Below are positions 6,847 through 15,323 of a DNA stretch of 38,161 nt, piece by piece. The DNA is taken from assembly GCA_027339635.1 (NCBI GenBank), contig DAHWNZ010000020.1, forward strand, positions 1 through 38,161. Reading direction: 5' to 3'. The position numbers and the translations under genes are program-made. Positions within the stretch are counted from its first letter, which is position 1, and each line of letters begins with the position of its first letter. The notes beneath the pieces are model-generated. The model was not told the DNA's origin, did not search any database, and saw nothing but the letters and a program-made list of their open reading frames with translations. The stretch comes from AG-12 sp027339635. GTDB taxonomy: Bacteria; Chloroflexota; Dormibacteria; Aeolococcales; Bog-877.

Positions 6847-7351
6847 CAGTTGTCCCTCCTGTCTGGTGCCCAAACCCTCGCGACCGCGGCACCCTCGGTC
6901 GGGGCAAGTAACGCAGCCGCAGCGCTGGCGTTTCATGGACTGGCTTGGAGGCGATACCGGACAGCCCGCCGCGCCTACTGTGGCCGAGCGGTGAGCGGGG
7001 TCTGTTGCCCGCGCTGGACGCCCCATGAAGGCCTTCTTCAAGGACGGGTCTTCCAAGTTGCGCCGGGCGAGCAGACGACGTCTGGCGGGATGGCGGCAGC
7101 CCGGACGGACTCGACACGGCCGACTGGCGGCTCGAGCAGCAGCCCGTGCGGCAAACCCCGCCGGCGGGGTCCCCATGGGGACCACTGCCCCACTCCCACT
7201 CCCGCTACCCGCGGCTGCACAGGGGCCGGCCGCAAACGGGCAGGAGAGCATCCGGGCCTGGACGGTTATTGTCAAGGGGCATGGGGCCGTTCCTCTTGCC
7301 ACCAAGCAGCGAACGCCTAAGGAGGCCACTGTTGATCTCAGGATCGAGGAG
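6847..7351. other. 505-bp stretch without a convincing gene, upstream of treY
   Basis: Several frames are open through this GC-rich stretch, but none reads as protein: they give Arg/Pro/Ala/Gly-rich strings without domains. The treY frame itself stays open back to 7025. Near the end, AAGGAGG (7319-7325) lies six bases before a TTG at 7332 that opens a seven-residue ORF whose TGA overlaps the treY ATG at 7355. It presumably holds the promoters for treY and for the 55-aa gene; no clear -10/-35 pair was found. Confidence 0.4.
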
Positions 7352-10117
7352 ATGATGGAGTTGCCAGGGCCCCAGGCGGACGCCTTTCCGACCTCACCGG
7401 CACCACCCGGCGACACCGAGAGCCCGACGCGACCCACTCCCAAGGCACCTACGGTGGAGGAGGTGGACCTCGCCTCCGGCCCCAGAACATCCCCCCCAGA
7501 CAGCGCTGCCCACCCCAGGGCCACGTATCGGCTGCAACTTCGCAATGGAGTGGACCTTGCTCGAGTGACCTCACTGGTTCCATACCTGGCCCGGCTGGGC
7601 ATCAGCCATGCGTACCTGTCACCGATCTTAGAGGCCGCTCCCGGCAGCGCCCACGGCTATGACGTGGTGGATCCTGAGGCTGTCGACGACTCGCTGGGTG
7701 GAGTGGGTGCGCTCGGCAGCCTCCAGCGTGCCTTGAGCGCCCAGGGCCTTGGCATTGTGTTCGATCTGGTCCCCAACCACATGGCCGCCCTCCCAGGTGA
7801 GAACCGCTGGTTCACAGACGTGCTGACCCGCGGCAGGCGCAGTCCGGTGGCGCCCTTTTTTGACATCGATTGGAGCCGACCCGACCCTGCCCTGAAGGAA
7901 AAGGTTGTCCTGCCGGTCCTGGGGGGGCGCTACGGAGATCTGCTGCGCCCCGGGTCGGCCCGCATCTGCCTGTCCGAACGAGGTGTTGAGCTGAAGATCC
8001 AGGAGGGAGTGTTCCCCGTCGCCATCACCGCTCTGGTGGAGACGCTGGCAGAAATGGGACGGGAAGAGGGCCGAGTGCAGGCGAGTCTGGCCGCCGAACT
8101 GGTGGCGGACGAGGGCCCCGGCGCGCTCCGGTCACTTCAGAGCGGGGCAGGGAGAGGCTTGGGCGGCCATAGTGCACCGGATGACCCCCAAGACGAACTG
8201 GCCTTCTTGGCCGCACACCCTCGCTGGTTGGACCGCCTCCTGCAGCGCCAGCACTACCAGCTCGCCAACTGGCGAGCTGGATCTCGATACCTGAATTATC
8301 GGAGGTTCTTCGACGTGGACACGCTCATAGGCCTAAGAATGGAGGAGGAGCAGGCGTACCGGGCGTACCACAACTTCTCGCTTCATCTCCTGGCCGAGTG
8401 TCCAAATTCCGGGTTGCGAGTGGACCACCCTGATGGGCTCTTTGACCCGCTTGAGTACCTGCGGAGGCTCCGAGCCGACGCTGGCCAGCGATGGATCGTC
8501 GTGGAAAAGATCCTCGCCCGCCACGAGCGTGTGCCCCCGTCCTGGCCCGTTGACGGCACCACCGGCTATGACTTCTCGCGCCTGGCGGGGGGTCTGCTCA
8601 TCAACCGCGACAGCGAGCCGGCGCTGACCCAGATCTACCGGGAGTTCACCGAGGAGCGAAGGACGTTTGCGGAGATCAGCAGCTCAAGCAAGGCCGAGGT
8701 GCTGCGCGAGTTGTTTGCGGCAGAGCTGGAGAGCATCACCCGGATCCTGATGGTGCTCGCCAGGTCCAGCGCCGTCGGCCGCGACTTCGGTGCCCACGAG
8801 ATCCGCGAGTGCCTGGTGGCGCTGGCAGCCAACCTCCCCGTCTACCGGACCTATGTGCGTCCCGGACTGGCTGGGCAGGAGTTGGCTGCAGCGACCGACC
8901 CCGTGCGGCGGGCGGCTACCGCGGCAGGCGGCACCGAGTCAGGCCTAGATCCCCAGGTGCTGGCGTTCGTCCGCGACGTGGCTTGTGGAACCTGGCCTGG
9001 CAGTGATGACCTGGACGTCGCCCGGCGCTGGCAGCAGTTGACCGGAGCCGTGATGGCCAAGGGGGTCGAGGACACAGCCTTCTACCGCTACAACCGGCTC
9101 ATTAGCCTCAATGAGGTGGGAGACGACCCGAGCTGCTTCGGGGTGGCGGTCGATGAGTTCCATTCGGCGATGCTGGAGCGGCAAGAGCAGTTGTTCTCCT
9201 CGATGAGTGCCACGTCCACTCACGACAGCAAACGGGGCGAGGATGTGCGCTGCCGCCTGAACCTCCTCACCCATTGGCCGTCAGCGTGGGGTAGGGCGGT
9301 GCGGCGTTGGCACCGCCTCACCCAGGGCTACCGGTCCCCCGGCGTCGACTCCAACTTCGAGTACTTCTTCTATCAGACGGTATTCGGCGCCTGGCCCATC
9401 TCCGAGGACCGCCTTCTACCTGCCCTCCGGAAGTCGGTGCGAGAGGCCAAGGTGCACACCTCCTGGCGCTCCCCCCGAGATGGGTACGAGGCCGCGGTCC
9501 TTGGCTTCGCCACCGCCGCACTTCGCGACCCGATATTTCGAGCTGACCTGGAGCGGTTCGTCCAGAGGATGACCCCGGATTGGACCGCTATGTCGCTGAC
9601 TCTTTGTCTGCTCAAGTTGACAGCCCCCGGTGTCCCGGACATATACCAGGGAACTGAGCTCTGGGACCTGAGCCTGGTGGATCCCGACAACCGGCGCCCG
9701 GTCGACTTCCGATTGCGCTCAGGCCTTGTTGAGAAGCTCGACGGGCTCACCCCACGGCGGGCCATGCTGGCGCGCGCCTCCGGGCTGCCCAAGCTCTGGG
9801 TCACAGCGACGGCACTCGCCGTCAGGCGCCAGCTCCCGGCGTGCTTTGGCCAGGCTGGGACATACCGCCCTCTCGACATAAGGGGAGTGGGGAGTGGCGG
9901 GTACGTAGCCTTCGCCAGGGGCGGCAGCGTGGTCACGGTAGCACCGATTCGGCCGCCGAGCGCGGCGCGCCGCCACCGAGCGGCGGCGGTGACCCTACCC
10001 ATGGGCACCTGGGTCAATCGCTTCACCGGCCGGAGTATCGAAGCCGGGGAGGTTGAGATCCTGGACCTTCTCGGTGGCTTCCCCGTCGCCCTTCTGACCC
10101 GCGAGGGTAGCCGATGA
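7352..10117 (+). CDS. treY: Malto-oligosyltrehalose synthase (TreY, GH13)
   Basis: This intramolecular transglucosylase turns the reducing-end alpha-1,4 bond of maltodextrin into the alpha,alpha-1,1 bond of trehalose. The core begins at 'ATYRLQL' (about 7525) with 'YLARLGISHAYLSPILEA' and 'GSAHGYDVVDP'. It carries the GH13 regions 'FDLVPNHMA', 'LRVDHPDGL' (nucleophile Asp), 'WIVVEKIL' (acid/base Glu) and 'STHDSKRGED' (third Asp), and the TreY-specific 'AVMAKGVEDTAFYRY' and 'APGVPDIYQGTELWDLSLVDPDNRRPVD'. The start is uncertain: ATGs at 7352 and 7355 follow GAGGAG very closely and give about 921 residues, with a Pro-rich N-terminus of about 57 residues not usual in the family. A GTG near 7460 would be nearer the usual length. 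The stop overlaps the treZ ATG (ATGA), so the two are co-translated. Confidence 0.93.
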   Translation: MMELPGPQADAFPTSPAPPGDTESPTRPTPKAPTVEEVDLASGPRTSPPDSAAHPRATYRLQLRNGVDLARVTSLVPYLARLGISHAYLSPILEAAPGSAHGYDVVDPEAVDDSLGGVGALGSLQRALSAQGLGIVFDLVPNHMAALPGENRWFTDVLTRGRRSPVAPFFDIDWSRPDPALKEKVVLPVLGGRYGDLLRPGSARICLSERGVELKIQEGVFPVAITALVETLAEMGREEGRVQASLAAELVADEGPGALRSLQSGAGRGLGGHSAPDDPQDELAFLAAHPRWLDRLLQRQHYQLANWRAGSRYLNYRRFFDVDTLIGLRMEEEQAYRAYHNFSLHLLAECPNSGLRVDHPDGLFDPLEYLRRLRADAGQRWIVVEKILARHERVPPSWPVDGTTGYDFSRLAGGLLINRDSEPALTQIYREFTEERRTFAEISSSSKAEVLRELFAAELESITRILMVLARSSAVGRDFGAHEIRECLVALAANLPVYRTYVRPGLAGQELAAATDPVRRAATAAGGTESGLDPQVLAFVRDVACGTWPGSDDLDVARRWQQLTGAVMAKGVEDTAFYRYNRLISLNEVGDDPSCFGVAVDEFHSAMLERQEQLFSSMSATSTHDSKRGEDVRCRLNLLTHWPSAWGRAVRRWHRLTQGYRSPGVDSNFEYFFYQTVFGAWPISEDRLLPALRKSVREAKVHTSWRSPRDGYEAAVLGFATAALRDPIFRADLERFVQRMTPDWTAMSLTLCLLKLTAPGVPDIYQGTELWDLSLVDPDNRRPVDFRLRSGLVEKLDGLTPRRAMLARASGLPKLWVTATALAVRRQLPACFGQAGTYRPLDIRGVGSGGYVAFARGGSVVTVAPIRPPSAARRHRAAAVTLPMGTWVNRFTGRSIEAGEVEILDLLGGFPVALLTREGSR

Positions 10118-11844
10118 AGCGCTTCTCTGTCTGGGCACCTGCTGCCCGGGAGGTCACCATCCAGATCGGGTCCAAGACCGTCCCCATGCGCCGACTCGGG
10201 TCGGGGTGGTGGGAGCCGAAGCGGGTGCCGCGGCGCGGCGCGAGCTACGGCTACCTGGTCGATGGTGAAGGGCCCTTTCCCGACCCCCGGTCCCAGTGGC
10301 AGCCGGATGGGGTGCATGGCCTCTCCCGCCGGTTCGACGGGGAACGACACCGCTGGAGGGACCAGGGCTGGCTGCCGCCGCCGATCGAGCGAGCCGTTAT
10401 CTATGAGCTTCACATCGGGACCTTCACCGGGGAGGGCACTTTCGAGGCGGCAGCCGTCAAGCTGGGGCATCTGGTCGACTTGGGCGCTACCCACGTGGAG
10501 CTCATGCCGGTGCATCAGTTTCCGGGGGCGAGGGGATGGGGATACGACGCCGCCAGCCTGTTTGCCGTTCATGCCAGCTACGGAGGGCCGCTTGGACTCA
10601 TGCGGTTCGTGGATGCCTGCCACGAGCTTGGCTTAGGGGTGATTCTGGACGTGGTCTACAACCACCTCGGTCCGGAGGGCAACTACCTTCCCAAGTTCGG
10701 CCCCTACCTGACCGACCGCTACGGCACGCTGTGGGGCCAGGCCATCAACCTGGATGGCGCGGGCAGCGATCAGGTGCGCAGGTTCATCTGTGATAACGCC
10801 CTGCAGTGGCTGGACGAGTTCCACCTGGACGGTCTGCGCCTCGACGCCGTGCACGGATACATCGATGTCTCCGCCCGACCTCTCCTGGAACAGATCAGCC
10901 ACGAGGTGGGGTGCCTGCAGCAACGCCTCGGCCGGCCGCTGACCCTGATCGCTGAAAGCAACCAGAACGATCCTCGGATCGTCCGGAGCCTCGATTCTGG
11001 GGGTATGGGCCTGGACCTCATGTGGAATGACGACTTCCACCATGCGTTGCATGTGGCTCTGACCCAGGAGCGCGACGGCTACTACCAGGACTTCTCAGGG
11101 CTCGAAGACCTCGCCGCCACCCTGTGCCACGGGTTCGTCTATGGTGGCCGCTACGCCCCCTCAAGGCAGATGGTGGTGGGTAGAGAGGACCAGCGGCCCC
11201 CGTTGCAGCACCTGGTGGCCTACCTGCAGAATCACGATCAGGTGGGCAACCGTGCCCTCGGGGATCGGGTCGGGCATCTGGTGGAGCTCGAGTTGGCCAA
11301 GGTCGGGGCGGCCATCCTGATGACCGGCCCGTTTGTGCCGATGATCTTCCAGGGGGAGGAGTGGGCCGCAACTAGTCCCTTTTTGTACTTCACGGACCTC
11401 CAGGACCCGGCCCTCGGGCGGGCCGTGCGACAGGGAAGACGACGGGAATTCTCAGAGTTTCTGGCGCCGGGGTCCGCCATCCCAGACCCCCAGCGGGAGA
11501 CCACCTTTCAGCGTTCCAAGCTGCACTGGTCAGAGCTGAGGATGCCGGAGCATCGGGCCATGTACAGCTGGTATCGAGACCTGCTTGCCCTGCGTCGGCG
11601 ATGTCCCGACCTGTTTTCAGGAGGAGCTTCACCTGAGGTTGAGACCGGACGCAACTGGCTCGTGATGAGACGCGGCTTGATGGTGATCGTCTTGAACCTA
11701 AGCGGCCGCCGCCGTGAGATTGAGATGGGCTCAGAGCGGCCCCCAATCCTACTCGCATCACGACCCGGCACAGTCTGGGCACGAGGGGCGATCAGCCTGC
11801 CCGCTCGTACGGCGGCGGTGCTGGGTCCCCGGCCCGGCGCCTGA
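10114..11844 (+). CDS. treZ: Malto-oligosyltrehalose trehalohydrolase (TreZ, GH13)
   Basis: Cleaves the maltooligosyltrehalose made by TreY, releasing free trehalose in the cytoplasm. The 576-residue length is normal. An N-terminal carbohydrate-binding-like domain ('FSVWAPAAREVTI') precedes the GH13 barrel. Region I is 'DVVYNHLGPEGNYL' (179-192). The nucleophile is D244 in 'LRLDAVHGY', the acid/base E281 in 'LIAESNQND', and the third acid D375 in 'LQNHDQVGNR'. The 'GPEGNYL' and 'ESNQNDPR' stretches separate TreZ from the closely related glycogen branching enzyme GlgB. It overlaps treY by four bases and is followed after about 120 nt by two small membrane-protein genes. Confidence 0.95.
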   Translation: MKRFSVWAPAAREVTIQIGSKTVPMRRLGSGWWEPKRVPRRGASYGYLVDGEGPFPDPRSQWQPDGVHGLSRRFDGERHRWRDQGWLPPPIERAVIYELHIGTFTGEGTFEAAAVKLGHLVDLGATHVELMPVHQFPGARGWGYDAASLFAVHASYGGPLGLMRFVDACHELGLGVILDVVYNHLGPEGNYLPKFGPYLTDRYGTLWGQAINLDGAGSDQVRRFICDNALQWLDEFHLDGLRLDAVHGYIDVSARPLLEQISHEVGCLQQRLGRPLTLIAESNQNDPRIVRSLDSGGMGLDLMWNDDFHHALHVALTQERDGYYQDFSGLEDLAATLCHGFVYGGRYAPSRQMVVGREDQRPPLQHLVAYLQNHDQVGNRALGDRVGHLVELELAKVGAAILMTGPFVPMIFQGEEWAATSPFLYFTDLQDPALGRAVRQGRRREFSEFLAPGSAIPDPQRETTFQRSKLHWSELRMPEHRAMYSWYRDLLALRRRCPDLFSGGASPEVETGRNWLVMRRGLMVIVLNLSGRRREIEMGSERPPILLASRPGTVWARGAISLPARTAAVLGPRPGA

Positions 11845-11968
11845 CCCCCGTCTGGCGCCGCCGCCAACCGCAGAGGTGAAACCGCAGGCCTCCATCGGCG
11901 TTAAGCGTGGTCGGAGTACGGGCGCACTGACAAGCAGCGCCCAACACACCCAAAGAGGAGGAGTGCCC

Positions 11969-12385
11969 ATGATTGACCCTGAGGCTCCGCAGCAGGAGCA
12001 GACCGTGACCCAGGTGGCCCAGACGCCCACGGGGACGCAGCAGTACACCTACCGCGCCAGCGGCCCTGCTGCCACCCCCGCGTTCAGGCTGCGCCAGCTG
12101 GTATGGCTGGCGGCCGGGGTGGTGGACGTCATCCTGGCTCTGGACTTTCTCTTCAAGCTCATGGGTGCCAATCAGATCGGCTTTGTGAGCTTCATCGGAG
12201 GGCTGGCCAACGCTTTGTCCGCTCCCTTCCGAGGCATCCTGGCAACCACGGTTACGGCGGGGGCACATGTCGCCTACTGGCCCGACGTGGTGGCAATTGT
12301 CGTTTACGGTATAGCCGCCTGGATTGTGGTCGCCCTGATCGGAATCGTCGCCGCCCCGAGGCGCGGCCCGTCCCCCCAGGTATGA
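11969..12385 (+). CDS. Small integral membrane protein (138 aa, hypothetical; YggT-like layout)
   Basis: The ATG follows a strong AAGAGGAGGAG. The first ~45 residues are hydrophilic and Gln/Thr-rich ('EQTVTQVAQTPTGTQQYTY'). Two or three hydrophobic segments follow: 'LVWLAAGVVDVILALDFLFKLM', a weaker one around 'FVSFIGGLANALSAPF', and 'VVAIVVYGIAAWIVVALIGIVAA'. The layout (helix with 'LDFLFKLMGA', an 'F...PFRGI' segment, then a last helix) resembles YggT-family and short actinobacterial membrane proteins, but I cannot assign it firmly. An open frame upstream runs into treZ and is only a shadow. It pairs with the 51-aa hydrophobic protein 43 nt downstream, probably as one transcript. Confidence 0.7.
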   Translation: MIDPEAPQQEQTVTQVAQTPTGTQQYTYRASGPAATPAFRLRQLVWLAAGVVDVILALDFLFKLMGANQIGFVSFIGGLANALSAPFRGILATTVTAGAHVAYWPDVVAIVVYGIAAWIVVALIGIVAAPRRGPSPQV

Positions 12386-12428
12386 CGTCAACTCCCATTC
12401 ACAACCCATCCACATTGGAGGTCTTCAA

Positions 12429-12584
12429 TTGATAGCGCTGCTGTTGTTCCTGCTGTTGGTCGCCGTGCTGTTCGGCCTTGGGGCAGCGGTCCACCTGCTC
12501 TGGATCATTGCCGTCATCGCCCTAGTGCTCTGGCTGGTGGGATTCCTGTTCCGGCCCCGCGGTGGTAGGTGGTACTACTGGTAG
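12429..12584 (+). CDS. Small hydrophobic membrane protein, 51 aa
   Basis: This gene starts with TTG, supported by GGAGG seven bases upstream (12417-12421). The product is nearly all membrane: 'LLLFLLLVAVLFGLGAAV' then 'IIAVIALVLWLVGFLF', ending in an Arg/aromatic tail (RPRGGRWYYW). This layout, two helices and a short basic aromatic C-terminus, matches the abundant 'hydrophobic protein' family of high-GC actinobacteria and relatives, whose role is not known and which often appears among stress-associated genes. It is the last gene before a strong hairpin terminator. Confidence 0.7.
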   Translation: MIALLLFLLLVAVLFGLGAAVHLLWIIAVIALVLWLVGFLFRPRGGRWYYW

Positions 12585-12607
12585 ACCTTCGTCACCAAGG
12601 TGGGAGA

Positions 12608-12639
12608 GAAGAGGCCGGGGAGTCGTCCCCGGCCTCTTC
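12608..12639 (+). terminator. Strong hairpin after the small membrane-protein genes
   Basis: A perfect 14-bp stem (12608-12621 with 12626-12639, arms GAAGAGGCCGGGGA and TCCCCGGCCTCTTC) closes a four-base GTCG loop, 23 nt after the 51-aa gene. No T-run follows, which is common in high-GC genomes. It probably ends the unit that may begin with treY. Confidence 0.8.
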
Positions 12640-12712
12640 CATAGTTCCGGACGAGAGCCTGAGGTGGGCACACGCTCCGTTAGGGGCCACTGGGGTGCTG
12701 GTTAGGAACGGC

Positions 12713-12718
12713 TAAGCT
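12713..12718 (+). promoter_or_regulatory. -10 element (TAAGCT) for a leaderless MFS gene
   Basis: TAAGCT ends exactly seven bases before the ATG at 12726, so a transcript from it would start at or next to the start codon. There is no SD in between. The same distance occurs at 34125 and 35785. Confidence 0.5.
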
Positions 12719-12725
12719 GAGTTGC

Positions 12726-14012
12726 ATGTCAGACCTGCCGACGTCTGCCCCGGGTGGCGGCCATAAGGGCTGGCGTCTTCAGGCGGTGATCGCTGGAGCG
12801 GGGATCCTGGTCGGAAGCTACGATCTGGCCGCGATATCTGTCGCACTCGACCCCCTCCGAGCGGAGTGGCACCTCAGCTCCTTCGTGGTCACGACGCTGG
12901 GGTCCATAACCTTGGTAGGGATGCTGCTGGGATCTCTGGGAACGGGGATCCTGGCCGACCGATTCGGGCGCCGCCGCCTGATCCTCGCCGACTTCCTCCT
13001 GTTTCTACTTACAACCCTGGGCGCTGCCGCTGCGCCCAACTTCCTGATCCTGGCATCGGCTCGATTTCTCACCGGGATAGCGGTCGGGATGGACTACGCC
13101 GTCGTATTTCCGTTCGTCGCCGAGTTGGCACCGGCCAGCCGTCGAGGTCCGGCGATGGCGTGGATCATGTGGGCCGCAAACTTCGGCACCCTTGGTGCCT
13201 ATGCGCTCGGAGCTCTGTCGCTCCATCTCGACCCGGTCAGCGGATGGCGCCCAACCCTGGCGGTCGGAGCGTTGCTGGCGCTTCCCGTACTCCTGCTCCG
13301 GGGCCGCCTGCTGGAGTCCGCGGCCTGGGATGTGGCCAGGCTGCCGGACCTCCGGCACATCGCGCGCTCCACCGCGGCGCAGGCCCGGCAGGGGGAGCTC
13401 CTCGCCATGTCTGTGGCGACCTTTCTCTACCAGGTGAGCGACCAGGGGCTTGGTCTTGTTCTTCCCCTGCTCTTGGCCACCGTACTGTCGGCTCCGGCCG
13501 CCTCCGGGGCGGCCAGCGCTACCGCCGTCAAGGCGGTCACGATTCCCGCCGCGACCGTGACCGTTTTCCTGATCCAGAGGTTGGGCAGACGCCGTCTGCA
13601 GGTGGCGGGATTCGCCTTGCGAGCAGTCGCCTTCGCCGCCTTGGGCGGGCTGCTCATCGTCTTCGGCCAACTCCCGGGCCTGGTCGTCGGCCTGTTGCTG
13701 GCGGCAGGGTATTTCTTTGGAGCGGCCGGCCCCGACAAGACGACCGTCATAGTGCCGGCGGAGGCGTTTCCCAGCGCCGTGCGCGGTACGAGCCAGGGGC
13801 TCTCTCAGGCCACCGGGCGGCTGGGCGGGATAGTCGGAGTGACCGTCTACGGCGCCCTGGCGGGGTTCGGCGGCGTCGGCGCGGGGCTTGTGTTCTTCGG
13901 TGCGACCTCACTGGCGGGAGCGATCGTCACCGTGATGGGGGTGTCCGAGTCCAGGCCGCAACCGGTGCCACAGGGTGCGCCCCTACCAAAAGGAGGGGCG
14001 GGCGGACCCTGA
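12726..14012 (+). CDS. MFS transporter
   Basis: A 428-residue polytopic protein of the major facilitator superfamily. After TM1 ('AGILVGSYDLAAISVAL') and TM2 comes the signature loop 2-3 motif 'GILADRFGRRR' (about residues 74-84). TM4 carries 'LTGIAVGMDYAVVFPFVAELAP', with its charged Asp and Glu, as in the sugar-porter/phosphate and aromatic-acid symporter branches. The second half repeats the pattern weakly ('FLIQRLGRRRLQ') and later has 'PAEAFPSAVRGTSQGLSQATGRLGG', also typical of sugar/organic-acid MFS members. The substrate is not deducible. The gene stands alone behind the terminator at 12608 and appears leaderless. The C-terminus is a short Pro/Gly-rich tail. Confidence 0.88.
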   Translation: MSDLPTSAPGGGHKGWRLQAVIAGAGILVGSYDLAAISVALDPLRAEWHLSSFVVTTLGSITLVGMLLGSLGTGILADRFGRRRLILADFLLFLLTTLGAAAAPNFLILASARFLTGIAVGMDYAVVFPFVAELAPASRRGPAMAWIMWAANFGTLGAYALGALSLHLDPVSGWRPTLAVGALLALPVLLLRGRLLESAAWDVARLPDLRHIARSTAAQARQGELLAMSVATFLYQVSDQGLGLVLPLLLATVLSAPAASGAASATAVKAVTIPAATVTVFLIQRLGRRRLQVAGFALRAVAFAALGGLLIVFGQLPGLVVGLLLAAGYFFGAAGPDKTTVIVPAEAFPSAVRGTSQGLSQATGRLGGIVGVTVYGALAGFGGVGAGLVFFGATSLAGAIVTVMGVSESRPQPVPQGAPLPKGGAGGP

Positions 14013-14081
14013 GATGCCTTCCGTTCCAACGGCGGGGAAAGTCTGTGATGGCAGGCCATGTTGGGTCCGGGAGGCGAATGG

Positions 14082-15323
14082 CTACCTGAGGTCCAGGTGG
14101 GTCTTGAATGAGCGCATCCCCTGTCCTCGCCTCGACCCCGGGGGCCGGGCCCGGGGAGCTTCTCCGACCGCCCAAGCGGTGGTGCGACGAGATGCCAGCA
14201 GAGCCGTCGCCGCCCATCCGAAAACTAGAGCACCGACCACCAGGAGCGCGAAGGGAATGAGCGACCATGGCAAAGGCTCCTGCAGGGAGATGGGCCAGGG
14301 CGCGATCTCCAGCAAGGGGCCGGCCGCCAGCAGGAAGCTGGGGTGCACTATGTAGATCCCAAGCGAATGGCGGCTCAGGCCAGCCACCGTGTGGTGGAGG
14401 CGCGAGGGGCGGCTCAGGAGCTTAAGGGACCCCAACAGCCAGAAGTCGTAAAAGACCAAGGCGGTCAATAACAACAGTGAGGGGCGCAGGAAGCCACCTG
14501 TACCGTGTACCCAGGGCCCCCAGTGAGCGGCAATTCGAGACGGCAAACCCAGAAACACCAGCTCGAGCGCCGCCCCAGTCAGAGGCAACGCCATCAGGCG
14601 CCAACGCCCACCACGCACGAGCCAGCCGGGCTGCAGGCCGAAGAGTATCCCGATGGCGAAGTAGCCAACCCAGAACGGCGCCTCTTCGAAGCCGTAGTCC
14701 AGCAAGAAGATCTGGCCGGCCCCGCCGTGGATTGGGAGAGCCACCCGCAGGATCTGCACGCCGACTTGGACCGCCACCGCAAGCCCGGCCGCGATGCCAG
14801 CTCCTCTAGTGGTCTTGGGCCAGATCATGTACAGGAGGTACAGCTGGGGAATGAGGACCAGAAAGTAGAGGTGACCCGCACCGCCGGTCCACCATCCCCA
14901 GTCCTGGGACGGACTGGCCGACATGCCCGAAAAGAGCACGGTCAGGGCGAAGTAGATCGCGGCCCATGGCAGCCACGGTACGAGGGTCCGGCTCAGCCGA
15001 CGCCCCCAGAAGCCCTGCCGGGGGCCGACCTGCCGGTGGGTGTACGCCAGCAGCATTCCACTCAAGACCACGAAGAGGGGCACCGAGACCCGCGACGCCA
15101 AGCTCAGCGCACCATAAACCACGGTCGCAACCCCGGTCGCGTGGGATGGCCACGGTGCGCAGTGAATGACAACAACCAGCACCGTTGCGGCCGCTCGTAT
15201 GACATCGGCCTGCCCTAAACGGGGTCGCCCGGCGGGCGATGACGGGGCGCTGCCCAACGCGATCGACTCCGCCGTTCTCACGCCTGTCGCACCCGTATGA
15301 CGGGTATCTGGGAGATAGGTCAT
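14082..15323 (-). CDS. Acyltransferase family 3 membrane protein
   Basis: A 413-residue protein with about ten hydrophobic segments. After a ~40-residue Ala/Gly-rich N-terminus comes 'ADVIRAAATVLVVVIHCAPW', the first-helix motif of acyltransferase-3 enzymes, with the active-site-like His in V-I-H. 'VSVPLFVVLSGMLLAY' and 'WGRRLSRTLVPWLPWAAIYF' follow, the usual R-x10-x-P-W-x-x-W pattern. Near the end is 'SLGIYIVHPSFLL'. Such enzymes O-acylate sugars of exopolysaccharide, lipids or antibiotics at the membrane. No polysaccharide genes adjoin it, so the acceptor is unknown. The ATG has neither an SD nor a leaderless -10, so the start is not certain. It is convergent with the MFS gene, about 70 nt apart. 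Confidence 0.88.
   Translation of the reverse strand: MTYLPDTRHTGATGVRTAESIALGSAPSSPAGRPRLGQADVIRAAATVLVVVIHCAPWPSHATGVATVVYGALSLASRVSVPLFVVLSGMLLAYTHRQVGPRQGFWGRRLSRTLVPWLPWAAIYFALTVLFSGMSASPSQDWGWWTGGAGHLYFLVLIPQLYLLYMIWPKTTRGAGIAAGLAVAVQVGVQILRVALPIHGGAGQIFLLDYGFEEAPFWVGYFAIGILFGLQPGWLVRGGRWRLMALPLTGAALELVFLGLPSRIAAHWGPWVHGTGGFLRPSLLLLTALVFYDFWLLGSLKLLSRPSRLHHTVAGLSRHSLGIYIVHPSFLLAAGPLLEIAPWPISLQEPLPWSLIPFALLVVGALVFGWAATALLASRRTTAWAVGEAPRARPPGSRRGQGMRSFKTHLDLR

Noticed and set aside
6232..7320. 362-codon plus-strand open frame after the 147-aa gene
   Set aside because: It crosses the 147-aa gene in another frame, the hairpin and the opposite 55-aa gene, and has no protein motif.
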